6,747 bases of DNA from Sphingomonadales bacterium (GTDB lineage: Bacteria > Pseudomonadota > Alphaproteobacteria > Sphingomonadales > Sphingomonadaceae): NCBI GenBank assembly GCA_024636595.1, contig JAGXGT010000104.1:1-6747 (forward strand), read 5' to 3'. The notes under the pieces were generated by a model. The model was not told where the DNA came from, did no database searches, and saw nothing but the letters and a program-made list of their open reading frames with translations. A program made the translations under genes and the position numbers. Numbering within the stretch: position 1 is the stretch's first letter; the number at the start of each line of letters is the position of its first letter. Below, piece after piece: positions 1 through 6,052 of this stretch.

Positions 1-150
1 AATCGGAACATGGAAGGGCTGGGCTGCGCTGGCGGTAAACCAAACCAACCAGTAAAAAGTGAGGTAGGTGAAACGTCGGATCAGCTGGGCAGTCGCTATC
101 CACGCAACTGTTGCCGATTACAGCGCTGTTAAGCGACGGCAAGAGCGACC

Positions 151-178
151 ATCGGGCGATGCCCGATACCCGGTTTTT
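151..178 (+). terminator. Candidate plus-strand intrinsic terminator
   Basis: ATCGGGC-GAT-GCCCGAT forms a perfect 7-bp GC-rich stem with a 3-nt loop (151-167). Six bases later comes TTTTT (174-178). Read on the plus strand it could end a gene entering from the left edge. The 6-nt gap between stem and T tract weakens the call. On the minus strand there is no T tract. Confidence 0.3.
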
Positions 179-403
179 CCTTGCGGAGACAAAGTGAGAG
201 TAGGTCCGAGGCCGTGATTGTCCATCGGAGAGATTGGACGTAGGAGAGCAAGCCGCCGCCAATTCCGGACGTTTCCCCGCTGAGCACGGAATGTCGGCTT
301 TCGGGATGCCGGATCACGCAGCCAAATGACCGATATTGGGGCGCATTTCGGACCGGCGGCAACTGGGCCAGCAGCAAAATGACTACTTTCTGAATCGCGA
401 GAT

Positions 404-421
404 CTGAAAGCTGCCTTTCAG
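404..421 (-). terminator. Candidate terminator hairpin downstream of the SnoaL-like gene
   Basis: A perfect inverted repeat, CTGAAAG / CTTTCAG, with a 4-nt loop, starts 56 nt after the last stop codon of the cluster in the direction of transcription. Its position suits an operon end. No uridine run follows on the minus-strand transcript, so it is not a canonical intrinsic terminator; it could instead protect the 3' end or be chance. Confidence 0.3.
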
Positions 422-477
422 TGCACAGAATTTACTCGCACGAGAACGGCAACAATGTCGTGGGAGGGATGAGGACA

Positions 478-936
478 TCAATAATGCATCCTGGCGGCAG
501 CGGGCGGCCGTGGACGAGCCAGCGGATTGTCGAAAAGGGCTGCCTCAGCCAGCACAGTGTCAAAGAAGGCATGCATCTCGATCAGCTTGCCATCCCGGAA
601 TCGAAAAATTTCGCAATATGTCTGGTCGTAAGTGATACCCGATCTGGCTTCGCCGCCTCCTTCCATGATGGCGACGACACACTGATCATCGGCACACATG
701 ATTTTCCATTTCCGGGCAAATCTGATTGTCTCGGCAAGCAGCGCGCCGTGGACCTTTTCGGCGATAAGATCGTCGGTCACCATCGCCTTGCCGTCCATAC
801 GCCCCGATGCCGGTGTGGTGCCGAGCATATGGATGACGATATCGTCATGATACATGGCTTCAACCGCTGCCCAGTCGCCGCTCTGCATCAGGGTAAAATA
901 TTGATTGAGCAGGTCGATATTTTCTTGCCGGGCCAT
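478..936 (-). CDS. SnoaL-like / NTF2-fold protein
   Basis: 152 residues with the pattern of the SnoaL/ketosteroid-isomerase-like (NTF2) fold. The N-terminal helices ENIDLLNQYFTLMQSGDW and AAVEAMYHDDIVIHMLG come first, then a small-domain strand (CVVAIMEGGGEARSG) and YCEIFRFRDGKLIEMHAFFDT near 107-127, the family's usual final strands. Members include polyketide cyclases, ketosteroid isomerases and limonene-epoxide hydrolases; beta subunits of Rieske oxygenases share the same fold. It may isomerise or hydrate a pathway intermediate, or serve as a non-catalytic partner. The start at 936 is set by AGGAG (946-950), 9 nt upstream. A longer in-frame reading back to 1242 would run through the ferredoxin gene and is rejected. 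The Pro/Arg-rich tail (residues 138-152) is probably disordered. It is the last gene of the cluster. Confidence 0.82.
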   Translation of the reverse strand: MARQENIDLLNQYFTLMQSGDWAAVEAMYHDDIVIHMLGTTPASGRMDGKAMVTDDLIAEKVHGALLAETIRFARKWKIMCADDQCVVAIMEGGGEARSGITYDQTYCEIFRFRDGKLIEMHAFFDTVLAEAALFDNPLARPRPPAAARMHY

Positions 937-945
937 GCTGGTGCT

Positions 946-950
946 CTCCT
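946..950 (-). promoter_or_regulatory. Ribosome binding site that sets the SnoaL-like gene start
   Basis: AGGAG on the minus strand lies 9 nt before the ATG at 936, inside the 55-nt gap after the ferredoxin stop. It decides the start against the long upstream in-frame extension. Confidence 0.6.
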
Positions 951-991
951 GTAGCAATATGGATCGACAGTACCGTGCCGTTGGTCGGGGC

Positions 992-1342
992 TCAAACGCC
1001 GGTCGGCCGTTCGTGTATGCCCGGCGGTTCGTCGGGTACCGCCACCTCGAGTCTGTTGTCGACAATGCGGGTTTCAAAGGTACGCAGATCGGGATAGGCG
1101 CCACCGAGGCATCTGCCAGTGGCGGCCTCGAAACGGGCCCCGTGGACCGGGCACATGATCGCTCCGCGCCGGATTCGCCCCTCAGACAGCCGGGACGCCT
1201 GATGGGTGCAGCGATCGTTGACCGCGGAGAATTTGTCGCCATCCCTCATCACCAGCACGAACCATCCGCCGACACAGGCCGCATATTTTCCCTCTTCCGG
1301 AAATTCATCCGCCGCCATGAGTTGGTGCCAGGTTGTACTCAT
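992..1342 (-). CDS. Rieske [2Fe-2S] ferredoxin
   Basis: 116-residue soluble Rieske ferredoxin that passes electrons to the terminal oxygenase. The cluster ligands are complete: Cys45 and His47 (CTH), then Cys64 and His67 (CPVHG) after a 16-residue spacer, the canonical Cys-x-His...Cys-x2-His arrangement. WFVLVMRDGDKFSAVNDRC leads into the first motif, and FEAATGRCLGG with the LEVAVPDE end follows the second. There is no membrane segment, unlike cytochrome bc Rieske proteins. The length fits the BphF/NirD-like class. The natural partner is the oxygenase alpha subunit at the right of the window, although six genes separate them. A reductase is not seen. The ATG at 1342 is preferred over the GTG at 1354 because AAGGTGG (1351-1357) precedes it and overlaps the GTG. 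Confidence 0.92.
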   Translation of the reverse strand: MSTTWHQLMAADEFPEEGKYAACVGGWFVLVMRDGDKFSAVNDRCTHQASRLSEGRIRRGAIMCPVHGARFEAATGRCLGGAYPDLRTFETRIVDNRLEVAVPDEPPGIHERPTGV

Positions 1343-1350
1343 TTGGTCTT

Positions 1351-1357
1351 CCACCTT
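1351..1357 (-). promoter_or_regulatory. Ribosome binding site that sets the ferredoxin start
   Basis: AAGGTGG on the minus strand precedes the ATG at 1342 by 8 nt and contains the competing GTG codon (1354), so the ATG is the better start. Confidence 0.55.
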
Positions 1358-1415
1358 TCTCTGTGTACGCCGGTCCGCCGAGCTGCATGACTGTCTGTTG
1401 GCTGAGAAGCAACTT

Positions 1416-1427
1416 GCCTGATCAGGC
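1416..1427 (-). promoter_or_regulatory. 12-bp perfect palindrome in the 99-nt gap upstream of the ferredoxin (possible operator)
   Basis: GCCTGATCAGGC is self-complementary and lies in the largest gap inside the cluster (1343-1441), between the MDR stop and the ferredoxin start. It could be a dimeric-regulator site for an internal promoter. Against this, about one or two 12-bp palindromes are expected by chance in a window of this size, and I see no convincing -35/-10 pair beside it. It has no T tract, so it is not a good terminator. Confidence 0.2.
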
Positions 1428-1441
1428 GGGTATTTGTCGAT

Positions 1442-2404
1442 TCAGGGGGTCATGATCACCCGGCCGAACGGATGCGATTCCGCGACATAGCGATGCGCTG
1501 CAACGGCGTCGGACAAGGCAAATGACCTGTCTATCGGCATCTTGTAGGAGCCATTTTCCAGCTTATCGAAGATATCGCCAACCAGCGCGCGCACCCGTTC
1601 GGTGTGCATTTCCTGGCCGAGAGAAACACCGAAGACATTGAGCATTTCACCGATCAGTTCGAAAAAGCTGAACGAGGGAATCTCTCCGGTCGCCGCGCCG
1701 ACCGCTGCATAGCGCCCGTGCGGCCGCAACGCCTTGACCAGCAGGTCCTTGCCCTTGCCGCCGGCCAGGTCAACGGCGAGGTCGATGCCCTTGCCGTCGG
1801 TGATTGCGAGACATCGCTCGGCAATATCCTCTTCCCGGTAGTTGATGCCGTGATCCAGTCCGAAGGGACGGATAAGATCCAGCCGTTCATCGCTGGATGA
1901 GGTGCCAATCACGGTCGCCCCCGCGGCCTTGGCGATCTGGACGGCAGCCAGTCCGACGCCGCCACCGGCACCCTGGATCAGCACCGTCTCGCCCGGCTGC
2001 AGATTGCCATATTCGAGCAGCGCGTCGTGGGCGGTGCCGAAAGCGATCGGGGCGACGCCTGCGAGCGAGAGATCCAGTGAGTCGGGGATCGCATAGGTAA
2101 AACTCTCCGGTGCGGCGAACAGTTCTGCGTGGCTGCCCGACCAGTTGAACGCCACAACGCGGTCTCCTGGCTGGAAGAGCGTAACCGATGGGCCGACGGC
2201 CTCAACGATTCCCGCCGCCTGATAGCCGGGAATGAACGGAACAGGGGCAGGTGGTGAAAGCAGCCGGTTTAGCAGATCCCCGCCTTCGATCGATATCGCT
2301 TCGCTGCGGATCAGCACGCTGTCGTCCTGCAGCTCAGGGTCCGGCATGTCGCCATATTGCATGACTTCCGGGCCGCCGTTCTCGCTGTAAAATACTGCCT
2401 TCAT
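1442..2404 (-). CDS. Zinc-independent medium-chain dehydrogenase / quinone oxidoreductase-like protein
   Basis: 320 residues, full length for the quinone-oxidoreductase branch of the MDR superfamily. It starts MKAVFYSENGGPEVMQY, a hallmark of this branch, followed by the GroES-like domain with PGYQAAGIVEAVG (59-71) and PGDRVVAF (79-86). The Rossmann domain has the coenzyme motif GAGGGVG at 145-151 followed by LAAVQIAKAAGATVIGT. The structural-zinc Cys cluster and the GHE catalytic-zinc motif of alcohol dehydrogenases are absent. Such enzymes reduce quinones or alpha,beta-unsaturated ketones with NAD(P)H; in this cluster an enone or enoyl reduction after the SDR steps is plausible, but this is inference. 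AGGA sits 7 nt before the ATG, 50 nt after the GST stop. TGA stop at 1442; a 99-nt gap follows before the ferredoxin. Confidence 0.9.
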   Translation of the reverse strand: MKAVFYSENGGPEVMQYGDMPDPELQDDSVLIRSEAISIEGGDLLNRLLSPPAPVPFIPGYQAAGIVEAVGPSVTLFQPGDRVVAFNWSGSHAELFAAPESFTYAIPDSLDLSLAGVAPIAFGTAHDALLEYGNLQPGETVLIQGAGGGVGLAAVQIAKAAGATVIGTSSSDERLDLIRPFGLDHGINYREEDIAERCLAITDGKGIDLAVDLAGGKGKDLLVKALRPHGRYAAVGAATGEIPSFSFFELIGEMLNVFGVSLGQEMHTERVRALVGDIFDKLENGSYKMPIDRSFALSDAVAAHRYVAESHPFGRVIMTP

Positions 2405-2454
2405 ACTGAATTCCTGATACCTGTGGGCGTTTGATTTGGGGAGGGTCTGCTTGC

Positions 2455-3123
2455 CTATTCGAGACTACCGCCTTCGCCATGCCAAGCGGTCGGCCGCTCC
2501 TTGATGCGGTCGAAGAAATCGCGCATCCAAGGTGCTTCTTCCGGGATCGGCTGGCCCTGGTGTTCGCCGAACTGCAAATAGCAATAGAGGTAGATATCCG
2601 CCAGCGTGAACCGGTCCCCACAGACAAACTGCCGCCCATCGAGCTGTCCGTCCATCCAGATGATCTTTTCCCTGGCCCTGGCCTTGAGCGCCGGTCCGGC
2701 TTCAGGCGGCAAGACCGTCTTGGTGATCAGTTCAGGGTCCTTGTGGTCAGATTCGAAAAACTCGCGCCCTTCGGCTGCCGAGAAGCCCTCGCCCATTGGT
2801 TCGGCAATTTTCTGGTCGATCCGCCGCACCCACATGCGTGTCTCGGCGCGTTCCAGCGGGGTCGATCCGATCAGCGGCGGCTTGGGGTGCATCTCTTCCA
2901 GATATTCGCAAATGGCGGTGATCTCGGTCAGGGCGGTGCCGTCATCCAGCAACATCGCGGGCAACTCGCCAAGCGGACTGATCGCGGTGGTAAAGGGCGC
3001 ACGCCGGTTCTCCCTGGTCAGCAGGTCGATGACCTTGCGTTCCAGCTTCAGTCCCTTTTCCTCGGCAAACATCCTGACGACATAGGGGCTGGGGGCAAAC
3101 AGATCGAAATCATAGAAAATCAT
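2455..3123 (-). CDS. Glutathione S-transferase family protein
   Basis: 222 residues, the usual cytosolic GST length. The N-terminal thioredoxin-like domain (about 1-80) has FAPSPYVVRMFAEEKG with Ser12 at the likely catalytic position, the cis-proline in GELPAML (Pro55) and LTEITAICEYLEE (65-77). In that last motif the usual Glu-Ser glutathione-contact pair reads Glu67-Ile68. The helical C-terminal domain (about 88-222) carries the N-capping box FTLAD (172-176). GSTs in bacterial catabolic clusters add glutathione to, or remove it from, electrophilic intermediates, cleave ethers, or isomerise. Which applies here is unknown. I chose the ATG at 3123 because AAGGAA lies at the right distance upstream and residue 1 begins the first beta strand; an extension to 3162 would overlap the SDR gene and add a non-homologous tail. 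Confidence 0.9.
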   Translation of the reverse strand: MIFYDFDLFAPSPYVVRMFAEEKGLKLERKVIDLLTRENRRAPFTTAISPLGELPAMLLDDGTALTEITAICEYLEEMHPKPPLIGSTPLERAETRMWVRRIDQKIAEPMGEGFSAAEGREFFESDHKDPELITKTVLPPEAGPALKARAREKIIWMDGQLDGRQFVCGDRFTLADIYLYCYLQFGEHQGQPIPEEAPWMRDFFDRIKERPTAWHGEGGSLE

Positions 3124-3128
3124 GGCAA

Positions 3129-3134
3129 TTCCTT
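3129..3134 (-). promoter_or_regulatory. Ribosome binding site that sets the GST start
   Basis: AAGGAA on the minus strand, in the 16-nt gap after the second SDR stop, is well placed for the ATG at 3123 and argues against a start further upstream. Confidence 0.6.
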
Positions 3135-3139
3135 TTGGT

Positions 3140-3931
3140 TTAGTGGGCGGTCCAGCCGCCATCCACGGTCAGCTCGCTGCCAGTGACAAAACTGCTCTCA
3201 TTTGATGCCAGAAACAGCGCGGCATAAGCGATCTCTTCGGGAGTTCCCACGCGGCCCATCGGGGTTTCACTGCCCAGCGTTTCCAGCAGGTCGCGCGCGT
3301 CGCTCATCGCTTCACTGCCGGCCCGTGTCATGTCGGTCTCGACGAAGCCGGGGTGGAGAGAATTGACCCGGATCGGCCGGCCTGCCTGCGCGAATTCCAT
3401 CGCAGCGGATTTGCTCAGGCTGCGCAGGGCGCCCTTGCTGGCGGCATAGGCACTGGCCTGCGCCATCCCGACCATCGCGAGAATTGACGAGATATTGACG
3501 ACACTTGCCCAGCGGCCGCTGGATGTTCCAGCCCGCTCAAGCTGGCCGGACATTGTAGCAAGCGACAGAAAAGCGCCTTGGCAGTTGACCGCCATCACCT
3601 GTTGCCATTGCTCGAGCGGCAAGATTTCTAGCTCGCCGGTCGGGGCAATGCCGGCATTGTTGACGAGAATGTCGAGCCGGTCGCCAATAGTAGAAGCAGC
3701 GCTTGCCCAATCCTGTCTCCGGGTTACGTCGAGCCGGATATATTCGGCGTTGTGCAGTTGGTCCAACGCCAAGCGGACTTTCTCGCTGGCGGCAGGTTCG
3801 AGATCGGCGAGCCAGACTTTTGCTCCCTGCTCGACGAACAGGCGGCATATTGCCATTCCGATTCCGCCGAGAGCGCCGGTTACCAGCGCACGGCAACCCT
3901 CCAGTCGCAAAGGAGGGCTGGTCTCGCTCAC
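3140..3931 (-). CDS. Short-chain dehydrogenase/reductase, classical type (second of tandem pair)
   Basis: 263-residue classical SDR, intact. Seen: TGALGGIG at 18-25, Asp43 after beta-2 (NAD(H) preference expected), Asp68-Val69, NNAG at 91-94, Asn116, Ser149, and Tyr162/Lys166 in YAASK, with the C-terminal end GSELTVDGGWTAH. It starts at GTG (3931), which shares GTGA with the TGA stop of the preceding SDR. No good Shine-Dalgarno sequence precedes it, so it should be translated by coupling. The Gly motif at residue 18 fits this start. It is clearly related to its neighbour (both have VNSLHP, NISS and the same layout) but has diverged, with a longer alpha-4/alpha-5 region, so the two probably act on different intermediates. 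The TAA stop lies 16 nt before the GST start. Confidence 0.93.
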   Translation of the reverse strand: MSETSPPLRLEGCRALVTGALGGIGMAICRLFVEQGAKVWLADLEPAASEKVRLALDQLHNAEYIRLDVTRRQDWASAASTIGDRLDILVNNAGIAPTGELEILPLEQWQQVMAVNCQGAFLSLATMSGQLERAGTSSGRWASVVNISSILAMVGMAQASAYAASKGALRSLSKSAAMEFAQAGRPIRVNSLHPGFVETDMTRAGSEAMSDARDLLETLGSETPMGRVGTPEEIAYAALFLASNESSFVTGSELTVDGGWTAH

Positions 3932-4683
3932 TGAGCGGTAAATCCATTGTCGACGATCAGCTCGGTGCCGTTTACAAATTGGGACGCATCGGAAAGCAGG
4001 AAGAGAATGGCATCGACGACCGCCTTCACCGGAATGAAATTCCCCGACGGCTGTAGCGCGCGCATCTGGTCCTCGATGGTTTCATCGCCGCCGAGCTGGC
4101 TGACGATGTCCTTGACCATCGGGGTTTCGGTCATCGCCGGGTGCAGAGAATTGACCCGTACATTGGACTTGTTCCCGATCGCTTCCAGCGCGGCGGCTTT
4201 TGACAACATCCGGATTGCACCTTTGCTGGCGCAATAGCCGCCTGCACCGGCGGCTCCCGCGATCCCGGCGGTCGATGAAATATTGACAATGCTGCCGCTG
4301 GCTTGCCGGTACATCACCGGGAGGACATGTTTCATGGCGAGAAATGGTCCCTCGGCATTGACCTGCATATTCAATCGGAAATCATCAGCCGACAGATCGG
4401 TGATGGCCCCCATGCGAATGATGCCGGCGCAATTGACCAGACCATCGATCCGGTCCAGCTGCTCTACTGTCTGCGACGCGGCGGCGATCCATTCATTCTC
4501 GCTGGTGACGTCCATCTGGATGCACAGAGCCGCCGGGGCGGAAAGCGGCATGCGGTCGATCGCCACCACTTTTGCGCCTGCCTCCTGCAAGCGGGCGGCG
4601 GTCGCTGCGCCGATACCGGATGCTGCGCCGGTGACCATGATCACGCGGTCATTGAAACCCGTGGTTGTGTCCGACTGTGCCAT
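3928..4683 (-). CDS. Short-chain dehydrogenase/reductase, classical type (first of tandem pair)
   Basis: 251-residue NAD(P)-dependent classical SDR with a complete active site. Seen: TGAASGIG at 18-25 (coenzyme-binding glycine motif), Asp43 at the end of beta-2 (points to NAD(H) rather than NADP(H)), Asp58-Val59, NCAG at 84-87 (the usual NNAG with one change), Asn109, Ser137, and Tyr150/Lys154 in YCASK. The C-terminus NGTELIVDNGFTAQ is typical of the family. It would oxidise an alcohol or dihydrodiol, or reduce a ketone. Next to a Rieske oxygenase, dehydrogenation of an oxygenated product is a natural guess. The start ATG overlaps the VOC stop by one base and has no clear ribosome binding site of its own, so it probably depends on translational coupling. 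Its own stop overlaps the following SDR start. Family certain; substrate unknown. Confidence 0.93.
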   Translation of the reverse strand: MAQSDTTTGFNDRVIMVTGAASGIGAATAARLQEAGAKVVAIDRMPLSAPAALCIQMDVTSENEWIAAASQTVEQLDRIDGLVNCAGIIRMGAITDLSADDFRLNMQVNAEGPFLAMKHVLPVMYRQASGSIVNISSTAGIAGAAGAGGYCASKGAIRMLSKAAALEAIGNKSNVRVNSLHPAMTETPMVKDIVSQLGGDETIEDQMRALQPSGNFIPVKAVVDAILFLLSDASQFVNGTELIVDNGFTAQ

Positions 4684-5204
4684 CAGTTTTCGCTTGGCAG
4701 AAATGGACGAACCGGGCCGGTCTTGCCATCCCAGCCGTTCGTTGCTTCGATCGCCGCGGCAAAGAAACCGCGGCTCTCTTCATTGTCGGTGATCAGTTCG
4801 ATGAACAGGCCAGTCTGGTTGCGGCAGTCGAAATAGCGCAGTTCGGTTTCAGCCGAGAGTTCGGCGCGGGTAACCGCCTCGCCGCCCATGGAGCGGGCGC
4901 TTGCTTCGACATCCTCTACGAGCACACCATGGTGATGCGGCACGCATCCCCTGGGCATGGATTTGCCATATACATTGGGCCAGGGTCCGTTGGGCCGGAT
5001 GAGTTCGATCATCATGTCGCCGACCTGGCCAAAGGCGATGTCGAGCGTCATCTCCTGCGGCTCGCCCAGATAGGTCCAGCTCTGGAAACCCATGTCCGGC
5101 AAGATAAAAAACGGCCCTGCCCCCATGGTCTTGACCCAGACCAGAGCAGATGCCTCGATATCATCGGTGACATAGCCCATTTGCCTTATTATTAGCGGGT
5201 TCAT
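4683..5204 (-). CDS. VOC-superfamily (glyoxalase/bleomycin-resistance-like) protein
   Basis: 173 residues, enough for two beta-alpha-beta-beta-beta modules in one chain. The N-terminal RQMGYVTDDIEAS with WVKTMGAGPFF, the central MIELIRP and the second-half HHHGVLVEDVEAS with FIELI are typical of the glyoxalase_4-like branch. The likely metal ligands are Gln8, Glu67, one of His90-92 and Glu136. This is a Q/E/H/E set like that of human glyoxalase I, unlike the 2-His-1-Glu site of extradiol dioxygenases, which are also longer. The family covers glyoxalases, epimerases and related metal-dependent isomerases or lyases. I chose the ATG at 5204 over the adjacent GTG at 5207 because GGGAG lies 7 nt before the ATG but only 4 nt before the GTG. 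The stop overlaps the next gene's ATG by one base (TGATG). The precise reaction is not known. Confidence 0.87.
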   Translation of the reverse strand: MNPLIIRQMGYVTDDIEASALVWVKTMGAGPFFILPDMGFQSWTYLGEPQEMTLDIAFGQVGDMMIELIRPNGPWPNVYGKSMPRGCVPHHHGVLVEDVEASARSMGGEAVTRAELSAETELRYFDCRNQTGLFIELITDNEESRGFFAAAIEATNGWDGKTGPVRPFLPSEN

Positions 5205-5211
5205 CACTGAT

Positions 5212-5216
5212 CTCCC
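5212..5216 (-). promoter_or_regulatory. Ribosome binding site that sets the VOC start
   Basis: GGGAG on the minus strand is 7 nt from the ATG at 5204 and only 4 nt from the GTG at 5207, which favours the ATG as the start. Confidence 0.55.
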
Positions 5217-5244
5217 GATCTGAATTGCCTTTTGCTCCGGCCCA

Positions 5245-6042
5245 TCAGGCGGCAGGAGCCGCTATCGGGGCCTCGGTGATCCAGGCGATCCCGCGCCTGA
5301 TGATCTCGAGATAGTTTTCATCATCCCAGGGTCCCCTGACAACCGGAGCCTCGTCCATCAGCGGACGCATATCATATTTGCCGCAGGCATGTCCCAGCGG
5401 CGAATAGAGTACTGCCCCCTTGCCGTGATCCTTGACGTAGAGCTGAGGACGCGGCGGGTCGTCGGTGATTTCTTCGGTCACATACCCGGGCGTCGACCCC
5501 TTGTAGCGTGCGGACATCAAGGTGCGCAATTCGCCAAGCGGCGTCGCGACATAGGGTTCGTCAACCAAGGTGAAGTCCTTCATGCCGCGCGTCACGGGAT
5601 GATCCTGATCCTCGACATGGACATGCACTTCCTGCGCGGCGAGATGAGTGACGAAACGGCTGCCGAGCAGTTCCATGAATAGCGGAGAGACCGTCTCCGC
5701 TGTCGATTTCACCAGCCCCGGAATACGGACACCGCTGGTGACGATTTCGGGACCATCGGTAAATTCGAGATGCGCATTGACGGCATGCAGCGCCATGATC
5801 CGGCCACCATTGCGGACGAAGCTGTCCATCTGCTCCGCCTGCTCGTCGGTGGGCATCATGTCGCAGGTATAGAGGATCAGGCCGGAACATTTGTCGAGAA
5901 TCTCCAGGCCCGCATAATCCATGGCGCAGCTGGCCCGGATGCGTTCATCCTCCGCCATCGCCTGGAGCAGTTTCAGGCGGGCAAGATCAAAATCATGATA
6001 TTTGCCGCCGGTGACGATATGGATATGTTTTGCATTGGTCAT
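5245..6042 (-). CDS. ThuA-domain protein (class I glutamine amidotransferase-like fold)
   Basis: 265 residues, a usual length for a single ThuA domain. ThuA proteins share the class I glutamine amidotransferase fold but mostly lack its catalytic Cys; their reaction is generally undefined, though some take part in sugar metabolism. Visible landmarks: TGGKYHDF at 11-18, GGRIMALHAVNAH at 79-91 (the nucleophile-elbow region, with no Cys), DHPVTRGMKDF at 147-157, DEPY at 161-164, GKGAVLYSPLGH at 207-218 and RGIAW at 250-254. There is no signal peptide or membrane segment, so it is probably cytoplasmic. The ATG at 6042 is preceded by GAGG seven bases upstream, overlapping the oxygenase stop, so the two are likely translated together. 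Its position directly after the oxygenase suggests a role in the same pathway. The family call is strong; the function is unknown. Confidence 0.88.
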   Translation of the reverse strand: MTNAKHIHIVTGGKYHDFDLARLKLLQAMAEDERIRASCAMDYAGLEILDKCSGLILYTCDMMPTDEQAEQMDSFVRNGGRIMALHAVNAHLEFTDGPEIVTSGVRIPGLVKSTAETVSPLFMELLGSRFVTHLAAQEVHVHVEDQDHPVTRGMKDFTLVDEPYVATPLGELRTLMSARYKGSTPGYVTEEITDDPPRPQLYVKDHGKGAVLYSPLGHACGKYDMRPLMDEAPVVRGPWDDENYLEIIRRGIAWITEAPIAAPAA

Positions 6043-6048
6043 GAGCAG

Positions 6049-6052
6049 CCTC
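6049..6052 (-). promoter_or_regulatory. Ribosome binding site of the ThuA gene, overlapping the oxygenase stop
   Basis: GAGG on the minus strand shares its GA with the TGA stop of the oxygenase gene and lies 6 nt before the ThuA ATG. This suggests that a ribosome ending on the oxygenase can restart on ThuA. Confidence 0.6.

Larger units (their letters stand above)
1..477. other. Stretch with no supported gene
   Basis: No reading frame here has a good start, ribosome binding site or recognisable domain. The longest minus-strand frame (129-377, 82 codons) begins at TTG with no Shine-Dalgarno sequence and resembles no family I know. A plus-strand frame is open from the left edge to a TAA at 130-132 and might be the tail of a gene outside, but nothing in it is recognisable. 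I see no tRNA, transposase, inverted-repeat ends or CRISPR. Two short hairpins (151-167 and 404-421) are listed separately. Confidence 0.6.

Noticed and set aside
1..132. Plus-strand frame open from the left edge to a TAA at 130-132
   Set aside because: It is only about 43 codons with no family resemblance, so a partial gene cannot be supported, although a plus-strand hairpin with a T run follows it.
129..377. 82-codon minus-strand frame in the left flank
   Set aside because: It begins with TTG, has no ribosome binding site, low-complexity Arg/Ser/Leu content and no recognisable domain; it is more likely chance or a decayed or repeated sequence.
421..954. Plus-strand frame of 177 codons opposite the SnoaL-like gene
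   Set aside because: It has a GTG start without a ribosome binding site and no domain, and it mirrors a better-supported gene on the minus strand.
478..1242. 254-residue version of the SnoaL-like protein
   Set aside because: The first 102 residues are the ferredoxin gene read in another frame, with Arg/Pro-rich composition. The ATG at 936 has a good AGGAG site and starts the recognisable domain.
2431..3186. Long plus-strand frame (251 codons) opposite the GST gene
   Set aside because: It is an antisense shadow typical of GC-rich coding sequence; the opposite strand encodes a clear full-length GST with family motifs.
4303..4836. Plus-strand frames opposite the first SDR and the VOC gene
   Set aside because: They are antisense shadows with His/Arg/Cys-rich composition and no recognisable motif.
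4683..5204. VOC protein as an extradiol ring-cleavage dioxygenase of the same superfamily
   Set aside because: It is about 120 residues shorter than type I extradiol enzymes and lacks the 2-His-1-Glu pattern (first ligand position is Gln).
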